Below are positions 32,970 to 43,300 of a stretch of DNA of 64,000 nucleotides, in pieces. The position numbers and the translations under genes are program-made. The notes under the pieces were generated by a model that was given only the letters and a program-made list of their open reading frames with translations, was not told where the DNA came from and made no database searches. This DNA is from Polyodon spathula (lineage: Eukaryota > Chordata > Actinopteri > Acipenseriformes > Polyodontidae), in NCBI RefSeq assembly GCF_017654505.1, contig NC_054571.1, positions 721,376 to 785,375 on the forward strand. Reading direction: 5' to 3'. Every line of letters begins with the position of its first letter. Positions within the stretch are counted from its first letter, which is position 1.

Positions 32970-34426
32970 GTGAGACCCTTTTTATATAGACTTCATCTCT
33001 TACCAGAGGTGAAACAGACATGCTGTGACATCCAGGCTTCTGTACTGAAACTGTGCACAGGCAAAGTTACTTAACTAGTAATGCACTCTGTCCAGCACAG
33101 AGAGCATTCTGGGGAATCTAGTGCTTACAGACTGACATGGGAGAAGAGGGACGCTGTAAAGAAAAAGGTTATGTGAAGATTGTTTTGACCAAAACAGACA
33201 GTAAACTTGGAGTAAGTAGCGTACCTGCCATTTATTTTCATTAACGTCTGAACAACTTCTTACACTTAACTTTAAAGTCTGTTTCAAAGTTCTTCTCAAC
33301 ATGTCTGTTCATGTGCGCTGGGGTTTGAGATCTGTGCTCTAAATCACTGCAGGAAGAGCAACTCCAAAAAAAAAAAGAGAAACCAAAAAAAAAAAAAACA
33401 TAAATGCTCTGACTTTTCTGTTCCGTACCACGTCGTGGATCGTTATTGCTGTCTTATCTGTTTGACAATGTCGGCAGTAATCCGGACACTATCGGTGCAC
33501 TAGAGCTGATAGTTTGAAAAGAGCTTTGAAACAGACTTTAAAGTTAGAAGTGTAAAAGTTGTCAGGATGTTAACAGTGAAAAGAAAAATTACAGGTACGT
33601 TATTTAAACACTTGTAGCAACACTTCGGCGGGGGGGGGGGGGGGGGGGGGGCGTGACGCTGTACATTTTTTGGAACCCCGCTCTTTTAAATGTACTGAAT
33701 TTAAAATAAAAAAAAAAGCTTGCATTTTGATTTTTTTGTTCAGTCTCGCGTGTGGCTTTTGTTGTGTACCAAGCTGAAAATTTCTTGGACTTAAAAATGC
33801 CTTTTGTAATATTATTTCATATTTTTATCATTGCAGGTATACGATATTCAAGGACCATGTGTCATTAGGGGACTGTATCCTTTTGTGTGTGTGAGTGGCT
33901 GAGTTTATGTTGGTTAAGTCTGTGTTCCTAACAAGTAGGGTCTGTTCCCGTAGAAGATTAACTGGATCTCAATGAGCGGTGCATCTGGGGAACTCGGTGA
34001 ATCAGTGTGTTTGTCCATTAGCCTCTCATCACTTTCAGCTCTGGAGGCCTGGGTTTGAATCTGGCTCTGGTCACAAGCTGTTAGTTTCAACCTTGCCCAG
34101 GGTAGATGCTTGCCCACAGCATAACACTACAGCTGTGGCCAAACATTTTGCATCATCCACTGAGACATAATAAAAATAAACTATATGAACATGACTTCAG
34201 ACTTTTATCTAACATCATGTAGCTAAAGCAACTAAAGTGATATCGCCAAAGTCTCCCGGAAGCCATACGAATAGTAGTGCAGTATTTCACATGTTAGATT
34301 TCTTTCACACTGCATTTTGTTTTTTCATGCGCAGCCCTGGTGTTGTGGAAATGTGTTATTCCTTAACTTCGCTTTCACACAGATGAAATCCACGATGGGA
34401 TGAACTTGGAGTTGTATTACCAGTAG
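32886..34426 (+). CDS. ubl5: ubl5, ubiquitin-like protein 5 (Hub1), first exon missing
   Basis: Three exons (32886-32969, 33837-33874, 34383-34426) join in phase to encode residues ~20-73 of UBL5. UBL5/Hub1 is a small nuclear ubiquitin-fold protein that binds spliceosomal proteins non-covalently through HIND motifs and modulates splicing; it has also been linked to the mitochondrial unfolded-protein response in worms. Visible are [38 protein letters not shown] and [13 protein letters not shown] followed by TAG. The end in YYQ with no GlyGly is the family hallmark. The N-terminal strand (MIEVVCND type) was not found at 32621-32885 and should lie in the gap. It faces away from wiz, so the two may share the hidden intergenic region. 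Confidence 0.96.
33218..33600. mobile_element. Imperfect long inverted repeat in ubl5 intron
   Basis: The left arm (33218-33296) and the reverse complement of the right arm (33523-33600) share GTACCTG at the outer end and TAACTTTAAAGTCTGTTTCA at the inner end, with small indels between. About 226 bp lie between the arms. It looks like a diverged foldback or MITE insertion. Confidence 0.65.
33630..33651. repeat. Poly-G tract in ubl5 intron
   Basis: About 22 G in the transcribed strand of the ubl5 intron. Confidence 0.93.
33837..33874 (+). CDS. ubl5: ubl5 internal exon 2 of 3 seen
   Basis: A 38-nt exon between TCATTGCAG and the donor GTATCC. It completes the tryptophan codon and encodes [12 protein letters not shown] plus the first base of tyrosine. 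Confidence 0.95.
34383..34426 (+). CDS. ubl5: ubl5 terminal coding exon
   Basis: Acceptor CTTTCACACAG; AT completes tyrosine, then [13 protein letters not shown] and TAG. Confidence 0.95.
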
Positions 34427-34623
34427 ACCTACAAGAACCGCTGTTGGGTATCGCTTTCCTTTCACCGACCGGACAGACTACAAATGCTGGAGTCCGAGTG
34501 TGTCGCTTTATACTTGATAATATTGGAATTTGGGCTGCATTTTTTTCTTCACGTTTTTCCTCCCTGCTAGTAAATGACCATGTTGTAGCCCCTGCAACTC
34601 TCTTCATTTTGATTTTCTTTTAA

Positions 34624-34629
34624 AATAAA
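34624..34629 (+). terminator. ubl5: ubl5 poly(A) signal
   Basis: AATAAA about 200 nt after the ubl5 stop, followed within 20 nt by a GT-rich tract that would serve as the downstream element. Confidence 0.7.
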
Positions 34630-34643
34630 ATCTGATAAATAAC

Positions 34644-34670
34644 GTGTGTGTGTGTGTGTGTGTGTGTGTG
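34644..34670. repeat. (GT)n microsatellite
   Basis: About 13 GT units just downstream of the ubl5 poly(A) signal. Confidence 0.93.
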
Positions 34671-34883
34671 CGCAAGCGCATGACCACTGTTTTAATTCAG
34701 TCCTCCAGGACATGGTACACAGGAAAACTTCACACAATACAAGTCCACATACAGAGGAAGGTAAATTATTCAATTCATGTATTTATTCAAAAACCCTCGA
34801 GCATTTTAAACATCATATATCCTGACGATGCCGTGTGAAATACTGAAACATTGTTTCCATTGAGTTTTATTTTGTGAATTAGA

Positions 34884-34885
<2 letters not shown>

Positions 34886-34917
<32 letters not shown>

Positions 34918-34918
34918 G
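34886..34918. repeat. (ATT)n microsatellite
   Basis: About 11 ATT units. The flanks (34671-35287) show no gene. Confidence 0.93.
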
Positions 34919-35287
34919 GTAACATTAACATTCTTTTGCATAACTGATCAAATAGCTCTTGCATTAACATTAGTGGTTAGTTAATTAAACTGTCCAGTTT
35001 ACTTTTAAAATCTATCTTCCTATTTACAGTTGAGGAAATGAATTTGGCCCACTAGGCTTTTGTCTTTTTCTTAAATGATTTCACTTGTGTGCAATGTTGC
35101 ACACAAGTGCTAATGGGGGAAGGGTTACAAAAATAGAAAGAAAAACACGGTTGACGTAAAGGCTCTGAATTCTACCAAAAGCATTACTGTGTTTTCTTTT
35201 GCATGTTATTCCCTGCGGTTAACAGCTTTTTAAACTGGGTCACAGTGTTGAAACCTCTGCTCATTGAGTGCTGGCGCCACTATCAGT

Positions 35288-35354
35288 CCGTAGAGGGCGC
35301 TGTCCACCTTTGAGATGCAGCAAGAGACCACGGACAAACAGCGCCCTCTGCGGG
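35288..35354. promoter_or_regulatory. Convergent pair of CTCF-like motifs
   Basis: CCGTAGAGGGCGCTGTCC at 35288-35305 faces its near-complement at 35332-35354 (which reads CCCGCAGAGGGCGCTGTTTG on the minus strand). Both fit the CTCF core YAGRKGGCRS. They lie about 90 bp left of the first satellite unit, between ubl5 and the repeat domain. The same word is also common in fish transposon ends, so binding is only a hypothesis. Confidence 0.4.
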
Positions 35355-35393
35355 CTAAACAAACAAAACACACTTGAAAATAAAATTGCGCAC

Positions 35394-35690
35394 CTGTATT
35401 GTGCTATAATTGAAAATGTCAATATTTAAGTGTTTCTTCAGCCACACAACCACATAGAAGCTCAATTTGAAGGGATGTAGCATTAGAAATACAGTCTGCA
35501 GTAGATTCCAGTGTTTCTGGAAGGATTCCTGCAAAAACGGATTTATAACAAAAAGGAAAAAGACATGAACACTGCTTTAAGCGTATTCAGCAATATTGAC
35601 CATATATTTCAGGAGGATGAAAATTGCTGCAGACTAACGGTAATACATGCAGATCATCACTGCAGAAAAACAAGATTGTATTTGCTGCAA
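35394..35690. repeat. ~360-bp satellite unit (partial), module 1
   Basis: Matches the tandem unit at 57636-64000: 'cacatagaagctcaatttga', 'tttctggaaggattcctgca', 'cactgctttaagcgtattca'. It opens the first composite module. Confidence 0.9.
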
Positions 35691-36390
35691 TTATTTTTTA
35701 AATAATTTAAATAAAATACGCAATACAAATATTTTTTTAAATAGCATGTTTACATGGATAACCGTGAATAAACTAAAATAAAATAGAATAGACAGCGTGT
35801 CGCTTTGTTTCAATTTCACAAAATTGTCAACATTATTATTTGAAGGATCGCTCATCTCCAGTGCAATTATTCAGAGAAAGTTGATTCGTAACTAAATATA
35901 CTACAATGTTTCGCTTATCTGGTGAAATAAAAAAAAAAAAATAGCGGCCGTGCTTTTACCAGGGGAGACCCTCAGGGACCTCTGCGGCTCTCCAGGAGCG
36001 GATTTGGCCGCTATACCTGCACTCAGACATTATTTCTGCACAGCTCGCTATAGACATGTGGATTCACGAATTATTAGTCTGTTTTTATCACTAAAAAATG
36101 CTGATAATGAATGCTTCAGATCCATGAGCTACAGAAAACAGATCTCAGCGCGCAATAAAAACAACGCGTTTCAGCGGACCTGTCTTCAATGAAGGCGTTT
36201 GCATGCGTGTTCTTTCCTTTTTTATTCATGTATTTCTTTCTTTCTTTCTAATAAAGCTTTAGGGCAGTATATACGCATACACGCTTTTACTGGAAAATTA
36301 AATTCTACATACTGAAAGGTATTATTTTTCCTAATACCAGTCGGCAAAATTCAGCGCTAACCGGCGGATTAAGACCCGCCTCTGCTAACG
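35691..36390. repeat. Module 1 AT-rich region with conserved GC-rich segment
   Basis: AT-rich sequence shared with 50086-50810 and, more rearranged, 55736-56275. At 35944-36034 lies a conserved GC-rich block (TTTTACCAGGGGAGACCCTC, then CTCTCCAGGAGCGG, then CCTGCACTC). The order and spacing of these words resemble U1 snRNA (AGGGGAGA, TCTCCCAGGGCGAGG, TTGCACTC), but overall similarity is weak. Confidence 0.7.
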
Positions 36391-36394
36391 AATG

Positions 36395-36637
36395 ATTGGA
36401 CTGCAGTCAGATCTTTCTCTTTCCCATTGGCTACTAACTCGCTATCAATTTTCATGCAGAATACAGTGAACGGCCCCTGCTTGCTTATGATTGGACAGCT
36501 GCGTAAAACTTGGCAGATTTTGACTCTCCTATTGGTTATACTTACTGTCAGTGCCTGTAACTGAAAGAGACACAGTTTATGTCCCACCAGCTGACTTGTG
36601 ATTGGGCTCCGCAGAGCCAATGCAGATATTGAATTGG
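36395..36637. promoter_or_regulatory. Cluster of seven CCAAT boxes, module 1
   Basis: ATTGG occurs at 36395, 36426, 36490, 36531, 36601 and 36633, and CCAAT at 36617: seven NF-Y-type boxes in 243 bp, six of them in one orientation. The same arrangement is kept in modules 2 and 3. Multiple CCAAT boxes at such spacing are typical of strong or cell-cycle-type polymerase II promoters. Activity is inferred. Confidence 0.55.
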
Positions 36638-36838
36638 TTGATAGTAACGCAGAAGCCCTTTGGGGGAAAAAATTAAATGTCGAGTGCATACAAGCACAGC
36701 ATAAACGAGCAGCGCCGCAAGCGTGAACTCTGAGTCGCTTTTGTTGGAAAACGTGTTTAAAGCTTTCTTTTTTCCCACGCTACGACCCGCCAGACATGTG
36801 TTCACGACCCATAATTTAAGAACAGCTGCCGCTGCACG

Positions 36839-36857
36839 ATGGCTTTGCTTTGCAGGT
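36839..36857 (+). other. Possible mini first exon: ATG plus splice donor
   Basis: About 200 bp right of the CCAAT cluster the sequence reads ATGGCTTTGCTTTGCAG|GT, a start codon followed by five codons and a good donor (GTACG). It is preserved in modules 2 and 3. Coding status is unproven. Confidence 0.25.
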
Positions 36858-36908
36858 ACGAATTTACCCGCGGGCACAACTTTGAGAAACATTGATCTAA
36901 ATGAAAGC

Positions 36909-36981
36909 GCCCCAGTCACCTAAACGACAAGGCGCTGACCTCGTAAACCAAGGATTGTGGTTTCCGCTCAATATCTTATTA
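36909..36981 (+). pseudogene. tRNA-Arg(CCT)-like pseudogene, module 1
   Basis: Begins GCCCCAGT, as vertebrate tRNA-Arg-CCT does, and continues with recognisable CCTAA, AAGGC, and GGATTGTGG segments. The T-arm decays (GTGGTTTCCGCTC) and the 3' acceptor strand is lost. The anticodon loop here reads CTCGTAA; the diverged copy at 52344 still reads CTCCTAA with anticodon CCT. So this is a relic. Confidence 0.6.
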
Positions 36982-37062
36982 AAAACGAGCAATATTTGTG
37001 TTCTTTGGCGATGATATGTTTGCAAGTCTTGATATGTGCTATACTCTTTCACTGAGCACACA

Positions 37063-37144
37063 GTAGTGGTGGCCGAGTGGTTGAGCTGATGGACTTGAAC
37101 TTCATTAGGGTTTCCCCGCGCAGGTTCGAATCCTGCCGATGACG
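37063..37144 (+). tRNA. tRNA-Ser(UGA)-like gene, module 1
   Basis: 82 nt, the exact length of vertebrate tRNA-Ser, with A box TGGCCGAGTGG, B box GGTTCGAATCC, anticodon loop CTTGAAC (anticodon TGA at 37096-37098) and long variable arm. TTTT at 37151-37154 could terminate polymerase III. Against full function, the acceptor stem (GTAGTGG with CGATGAC) has two mismatches and the D-arm is altered (GAGCTGATGG). All three module copies share these changes, so it is either a tRNA-derived element or a polymerase III unit copied within the repeat. Confidence 0.6.
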
Positions 37145-37319
37145 TCACCGTTTTCCATGTATCCGTGCGAAAGGTGTGGTCAGCTTAAATGTCTTAGTAC
37201 AGTACACGGTATAGGGCTCCTCTTCTAGGAATAGAAACGCTGGTGGAAGACGAAGCTTGCTGCATTGACAACAAAGCGTCCCAAAAGAAGTCACACCACT
37301 ATTCAGATAATACCAGCGG

Positions 37320-40300
37320 CTGTCTAAAACGAGGCACCTAGTTCAGAAACGACTCTCTGCGCATGACTGAAACGAGACACTCATCTCAGAACAGCGTCTC
37401 TGCGCATGTCTGTAAACAAAAAACTCGTGTCAGAACAGCGTCTCTGCGCATGACTGAAACGAGGCACCCATCTCAGAACAGCGTCTCTGCGCATGTCTGT
37501 AAACAAAGCACTCGTGTCAGAAGAGGGTCTCTGCGCATGACTGAAACGAGGCACCCCTCTCACAACGGCGTCTCTGCGCATGTCTGTAAACAAAGCACTC
37601 ATCTCACAACAGCGTCTCTGCGCATGACTGAAACGAGACACCCAGTTCAGAAAAGCAAATCTGCGCATGTCTGTAAACAAGGCACTCGTCTCAGAAATGC
37701 ATCTCTGCGCATGTCTAAAACGAGGCACACATCTGAGAACAGCGTCTCTGCGCATGTTTGTAAACAAATCACTCGTGTCCTCCCATCCTCTCTGCGCATG
37801 ACTGAAACGAGACACCCATCTCAGAACAACGTCTCTGCGCATGTCTGTAAACACTGCACTCGTGTCAGAACATTGTCTCTGCGCATGACTGAAACGAGGC
37901 ACCCGTCTCAGCCACGAGTCTCTCTGCGCATGTCTGTAAACAAAAAACTCGTGTCAGAGCAGCGTCTCTGCGCATGACTGAAACGAGACACCCATCTCAG
38001 AACAGCGTCTCTTGCGCATGTCTGTAAACAAAGCACTCGTCTCAGAACAGCGTCTCTGCGCATGACTGAAACGAGGCACCCGTCTCAGAACAGCGTCTCT
38101 CTGCGCATGTCTGTAAACAAGGTCTCACTGCGTGTCACAAAGCAGCGTCTCTGCGCATGACTGAAACGAGGCACCCATCTCAGAACAGCGTCTCTGCGCA
38201 TGTCTGTAAACAAAGCACTCGTGTCAGAACAGCGTCTCTGCGCATGACTGAAACGAGACACCCATCTCAGAACAGCGTCTCTTGCGCATGTCTGTAAACA
38301 AAGCACTCGTGTCAGAACAGAGTCTCTGCGCATGACTGAAACGAGGCACCCGTCTCAGCCACAAGCGTCTCTGCGCATGTCTGTAAACAAAGCACTCGTG
38401 TCAGAGCAGCGTCTCTGCGCATGACTGAAACGAGACACCCAGTTCAGAACAAGCGTCTCTGCGCATGTCTGTAAACAAAGCACTCGTGTCAGAACAGCGT
38501 CTCTGCGCATGACTGAAACGAGGCACCCATCTCAGAACAGCGTCTCTGCGCATGTCTGTAAACAAAGCACTCGTGTCAGAACAGCGTCTCTGCGCATGAC
38601 TGAAACGAGGCACCCATCTCAGAACACGTCTCTGCGCAAACTGTAAACACTGCACTCGTGTCAGAACAGCGTCTCTGCGCATGACTGAAACGAGGCACCC
38701 GTCTCAGAACAGCGTCTCTGCGCATGTCTGTAAACGCACTCGTGTCACAGCGTCTCTGCGCATGACTGAAACGAGACACCCATCTCAGAACAGCGTCTCT
38801 CTGCGCATGTCTGTAAACAAAGCACTCGTGTCAGAACAGCGTCTCTGCGCATGACTGAAAAACGAGAACACCTCTGCGCATGTCTGTAACAGCAGCGTCT
38901 CTGCGCATGACTGAAACGAGACACCCATCTCAGAACAGCGTCTCTGCGCATGTCTGTGTCTCTGCGCATGACTGAAACGAGGCACCCGTCTCACGAACAG
39001 TCGTCTCTGCGCATGTCTGTAAACAAAGAACACTCGTGTCAGCACTCGTGCAGCGTCTCTGCGCATGACTGAAACGGGCACACATACCAGAACAGCGTCT
39101 CTCTGCGCATGTCTGTAAACAAAGCACTCATCTCACAACAGCGTCTCTGCGCATGACTGAAACGAGACACCCAGTTCAGAACAACGTCTCTGCGCATGTC
39201 TGTAAACACTGCACTCGTGTCAGAACATTGTCTCTGCGCATGACTGAAACGAGGCACCCGTCTCAGCCACGAGTCTCTCTGCGCATGTCTGTAAACAAAA
39301 AACTCGTGTCAGAGCAGCGTCTCTGCGCATGACTGAAACGAGACACCCAGCTCAGAACAGCGTCTCTGCGCATGTCTGTAAACAAAGCACTCGTGTCAGA
39401 ATAGCGTCTCTGCGCATGACTGAAACGAGGCACCCATCTCAGAACAGCGTCTCTGCGCATGTCTGTAAACAAAGCACTCATCTCACAACAGCGTCTCTGC
39501 GCATGACTGAAACGAGACACCCATCTCAGAACAACGTCTCTGCGCATGTCTGTAAACACTGCACTCGTGTCAGAACATTGTCTCTGCGCATGACTGAAAC
39601 GAGGCACCCGTCTCAGAACAGCGTCTCTGCGCATGTCTGTAAACAAAAAACTCGTGTCAGAGCAGCGTCTCTGCGCATGACTGAAACGAGACACCCATCT
39701 CAGAACAGCGTCTCTGCGCATGTCTGTAAACAAAGCACTCATCTCACAACAGCGTCTCTGCGCATGACTGAAACGAGACACCCATCTCAGAACAGCGTCT
39801 CTGCGCATGTCTGTAAACAAAGCACTCGTGTCAGAATAGAGTCTCTGCGCATGACTGAAACGAGGCACCCGTCTCACAACAGCGTCTCTGCGCATGTCTG
39901 TAAACAAAGCACTCGTGTCAGAACAGCGTCTCTGCGCATGACTGAAACGAGACACCCATCTCAGAACAACGTCTCTCTGCGCATGTCTGTAAACAAAGCA
40001 CTCGTGTCAGAACAGAGTCTCTGCGCATGACTGAAACGAGACACCCATCCCAGAACAGCGTCTCTCTGCGCATGTCTGTAAACAAAGCACTCATCTCACA
40101 ACAGCGTCTCTGCGCATGACTGAAACGAGACACCCATCTCAGAACAGCGTCTCTTGCGCATGTCTGTAAACAAAGCACTCGTGTCAGAACAGGGTCTCTG
40201 CGCATGACTGAAACGAGGCACCCATCTCAGAACAGCGTCTCTGCGCATGTCTGTAAACAAAGCACTCGTGTCAGAGCAGCGTCTCTGCGCATGACTGAAA

Positions 40301-43300
40301 CGAGACACCCATCTCAGAACAACGTCTCATGCGCATGTCTGTAAACACTGCACTCGTGTCAGAACATTGTCTCTGCGCATGACTGAAACGAGGCACCCGT
40401 CTCAGAACGAGTCTCTCTGCGCATGTCTGTAAATCAGAGCAGCGTCTCTGCGCATGACTGAAACGAGACACCCATCTCAGAACAGCGTCTCTTGCGCATG
40501 TCTGTAAACAAAGCACTCGTGTCAGAACAGAGTCTCTGCGCATGACTGAAACGAGGCACAGAACGTCTCTCTGCGCATGTCTGTAAACAAAGCACTCGTG
40601 TCAGAACATTGTCTCTGCGCATGACTGAAACGAGACACCCATCTCAGAACAACGTCTCTGCGCATGTCTGTAAACAAGGCACTCGTGTCAGAACATTGTC
40701 TCTGCGCATGACTGAAACGAGGCACCCATCTCAGAACAGCGTCTCTGCGCATGTCTGTAAACAAAGCACTCGTGTCAGAACAGCGTCTCTGCGCATGACT
40801 GAAACGAGACACCCATCTCAGAACAACGTCTCTGCGCATGTCTGTAAACACTGCACTCGTGTCAGAACAGAGTCTCTGCGCATGACTAAAACGAGGCACC
40901 CGTCTCAGAACGAGGCACCCGTCTCTCTGTCTCTGCGCATGTCTGTAAACAAAGCACTCGTGTCAGAACAGCGTCTCTGCGCATGACTGAAACGAGACAC
41001 CCATCTCAGAACAGCGTCTCTTGCGCATGTCTGTAAACAAAGCACTCGTGTCAGAACAGCGTCTCTGCGCATGACTGAAACGAGACACCCATCTCAGAAC
41101 AGCCTCTCTTGCGCATGTCTGTAAACAAAGCACTCATCTCACAACAGCGTCTCTGCGCATGACTGAAACGAGACACCCAGCTCAGAACAACGTCTCTGCG
41201 CATGTCTGTAAACACTGCACTCGTGTCAGAACATCGTCTCTGCGCATGACTGAAACGAGGCACCCGTCTCAGCAACGAGTCTCTCTGCGCATGTCTGTAA
41301 ACAAAGCACTCGTGTCAGAAGAGGGTCTCTGCGCATGACTGAAACGAGGCACCCATCTCAGAACAGCCTCTCTGCGCATGTCTGTAAACAAAGCACTCAT
41401 CTCACAACAGCGTCTCTGCGCATGACTGAAACGAGACACCCATCTCAGAACAGCGTCTCTGCGCATGTCTGTAAACAAGGCACTCCTCTCAGAAATGCAT
41501 CTCTGCGCATGACTAAAACGAGGCACGCATCTCAAAACAGCGTCTCTGCGCATGTCTGTAAACAAAGCACTCGTGTCAGAACATGTGTCTCTGCGCATGA
41601 CTGAAACGAGACACCCATCTCAGAACAACGTCTCTGCGCATGTCTGTAAACACTGCACTCGTGTCAGAACATTGTCTCTGCGCATGACTGAAACGAGGCA
41701 CCCGTCTCAGCCACGAGTCTCTCTGCGCATGTCTGTAAACAAAAAACTCGTGTCAGAGCAGCGTCTCTGCGCATGACTGAAACGAGACACCCATCTCAGA
41801 ACAGCGTCTCTTGCGCATGTCTGTAAACAAAGCACTCATCTCAGAACAGCGTCTCTGCGCATGACTGAAACGAGACACCCATCTCAGAACAGCGTCTTGC
41901 GCATGTCTGTAAACAAAGCACTCGTGTCAGAACATTGTCTCTGCGCATGACTGAAACGAGGCACCCATCTCAGAACAGCGTCTCTGCGCATGTCTGTAAA
42001 CACTGCACTCGTGTCAGAACATTGTCTCTGCGCATGACTGAAACGAGGCACCCATCTCAGAAACGTCTCTGCGCATGTCTGTAAACAAAGCACTCGTGTC
42101 AGAACAGCGTCTCTGCGCATGACTGAAACGAGGCACCCATCTCAGAACAGCGTCTCTGCGCATGTCTGTAAACAAAGCACTCGTGTCAGAACAGGGTCTC
42201 TGCGCATGACTGAAACGAGGCACCCATCTCAGAACAGCGTCTCTGCGCATGTCTGTAAACAAGGCACTCGTGTCAGAACAGGGTCTCTGCGCATGACTGA
42301 AACGAGGCACCCATCTCAGAACAGCGTCTCTGCGCATGTCTGTAAACAAAGCACTCATCTCACAACAGCGTCTCTGCGCATGACTGAAACGAGACACCCA
42401 TTTCAGAACAACGTCTCTGCGCATGTCTGTAAACACTGCACTCGTGTCAGAACATCGTCTCTGCGCATGACTGAAACGAGGCACCCGTCTCAGCAACGAG
42501 TCTCTCTGCGCATGTCTGTAAACAAAGCACTCGTGTCAGAACAGCGTCTCTGCGCATGACTGAAACGAGACACCCATCTCAGAACAGCGTCTCTGCGCAT
42601 GTCTGTAAACAAAGCACTCGTGTCAGCATGTCTCTGCGCATGACTGAAACGAGGCACCCGTCTCTGCGCAGAAACACGCACCCGTCTCTCTGCGCATGTC
42701 TGTCACTCGTGTCAGAGCAGCGTCTCTGCGCATGACTGAAACGAGGCACCCATCTCAGAACAGCGTCTCTCTGCGCATGTCTGTAAACAAAGCACTCATC
42801 TCACAACAGCGTCTCTGCGCATGACAGAAACGAGACACCCAGTTCAGAACAGCGTCTCTGCGCATGTCTGTAAACAAAGCACTCGTGTCAGAACAGCGTC
42901 TCTGCGCATGACTGAAACGAGGCACCCATCTCAGAACAGCGTCTCTTGCGCATGTCTGTAAACAAAGCACTCGTGTCAGAACAGCGTCTCTGCGCATGAC
43001 TGAAACGAGGCACCCATCTCAGAACAGCGTCTCTGCGCATGTCTGTAAACAAAGCACTCGTGTCAGAACAGGGTCTCTGCGCATGACTGAAACGAGGCAC
43101 CCATCTCAGAACAACGTCTCTGCGCATGTCTGTAAACACTGCACTCGTGTCAGAACATTGTCTCTGCGCATGACTGAAACGAGGCACCCATCTCAGAACA
43201 GCGTCTCTGCGCATGTCTGTAAACACTGCACTCGTGTCAGAACAGCGTCTCTGCGCATGACTGAAACGAGACACCCATCTCAGAACAGCGTCTCTGCGCA

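Noticed and set aside
36395..37340. Histone gene promoter
   Set aside because: CCAAT clusters and a nearby AATAAAG made me consider a histone repeat, but there is no histone coding sequence and no 3' stem-loop in the modules.
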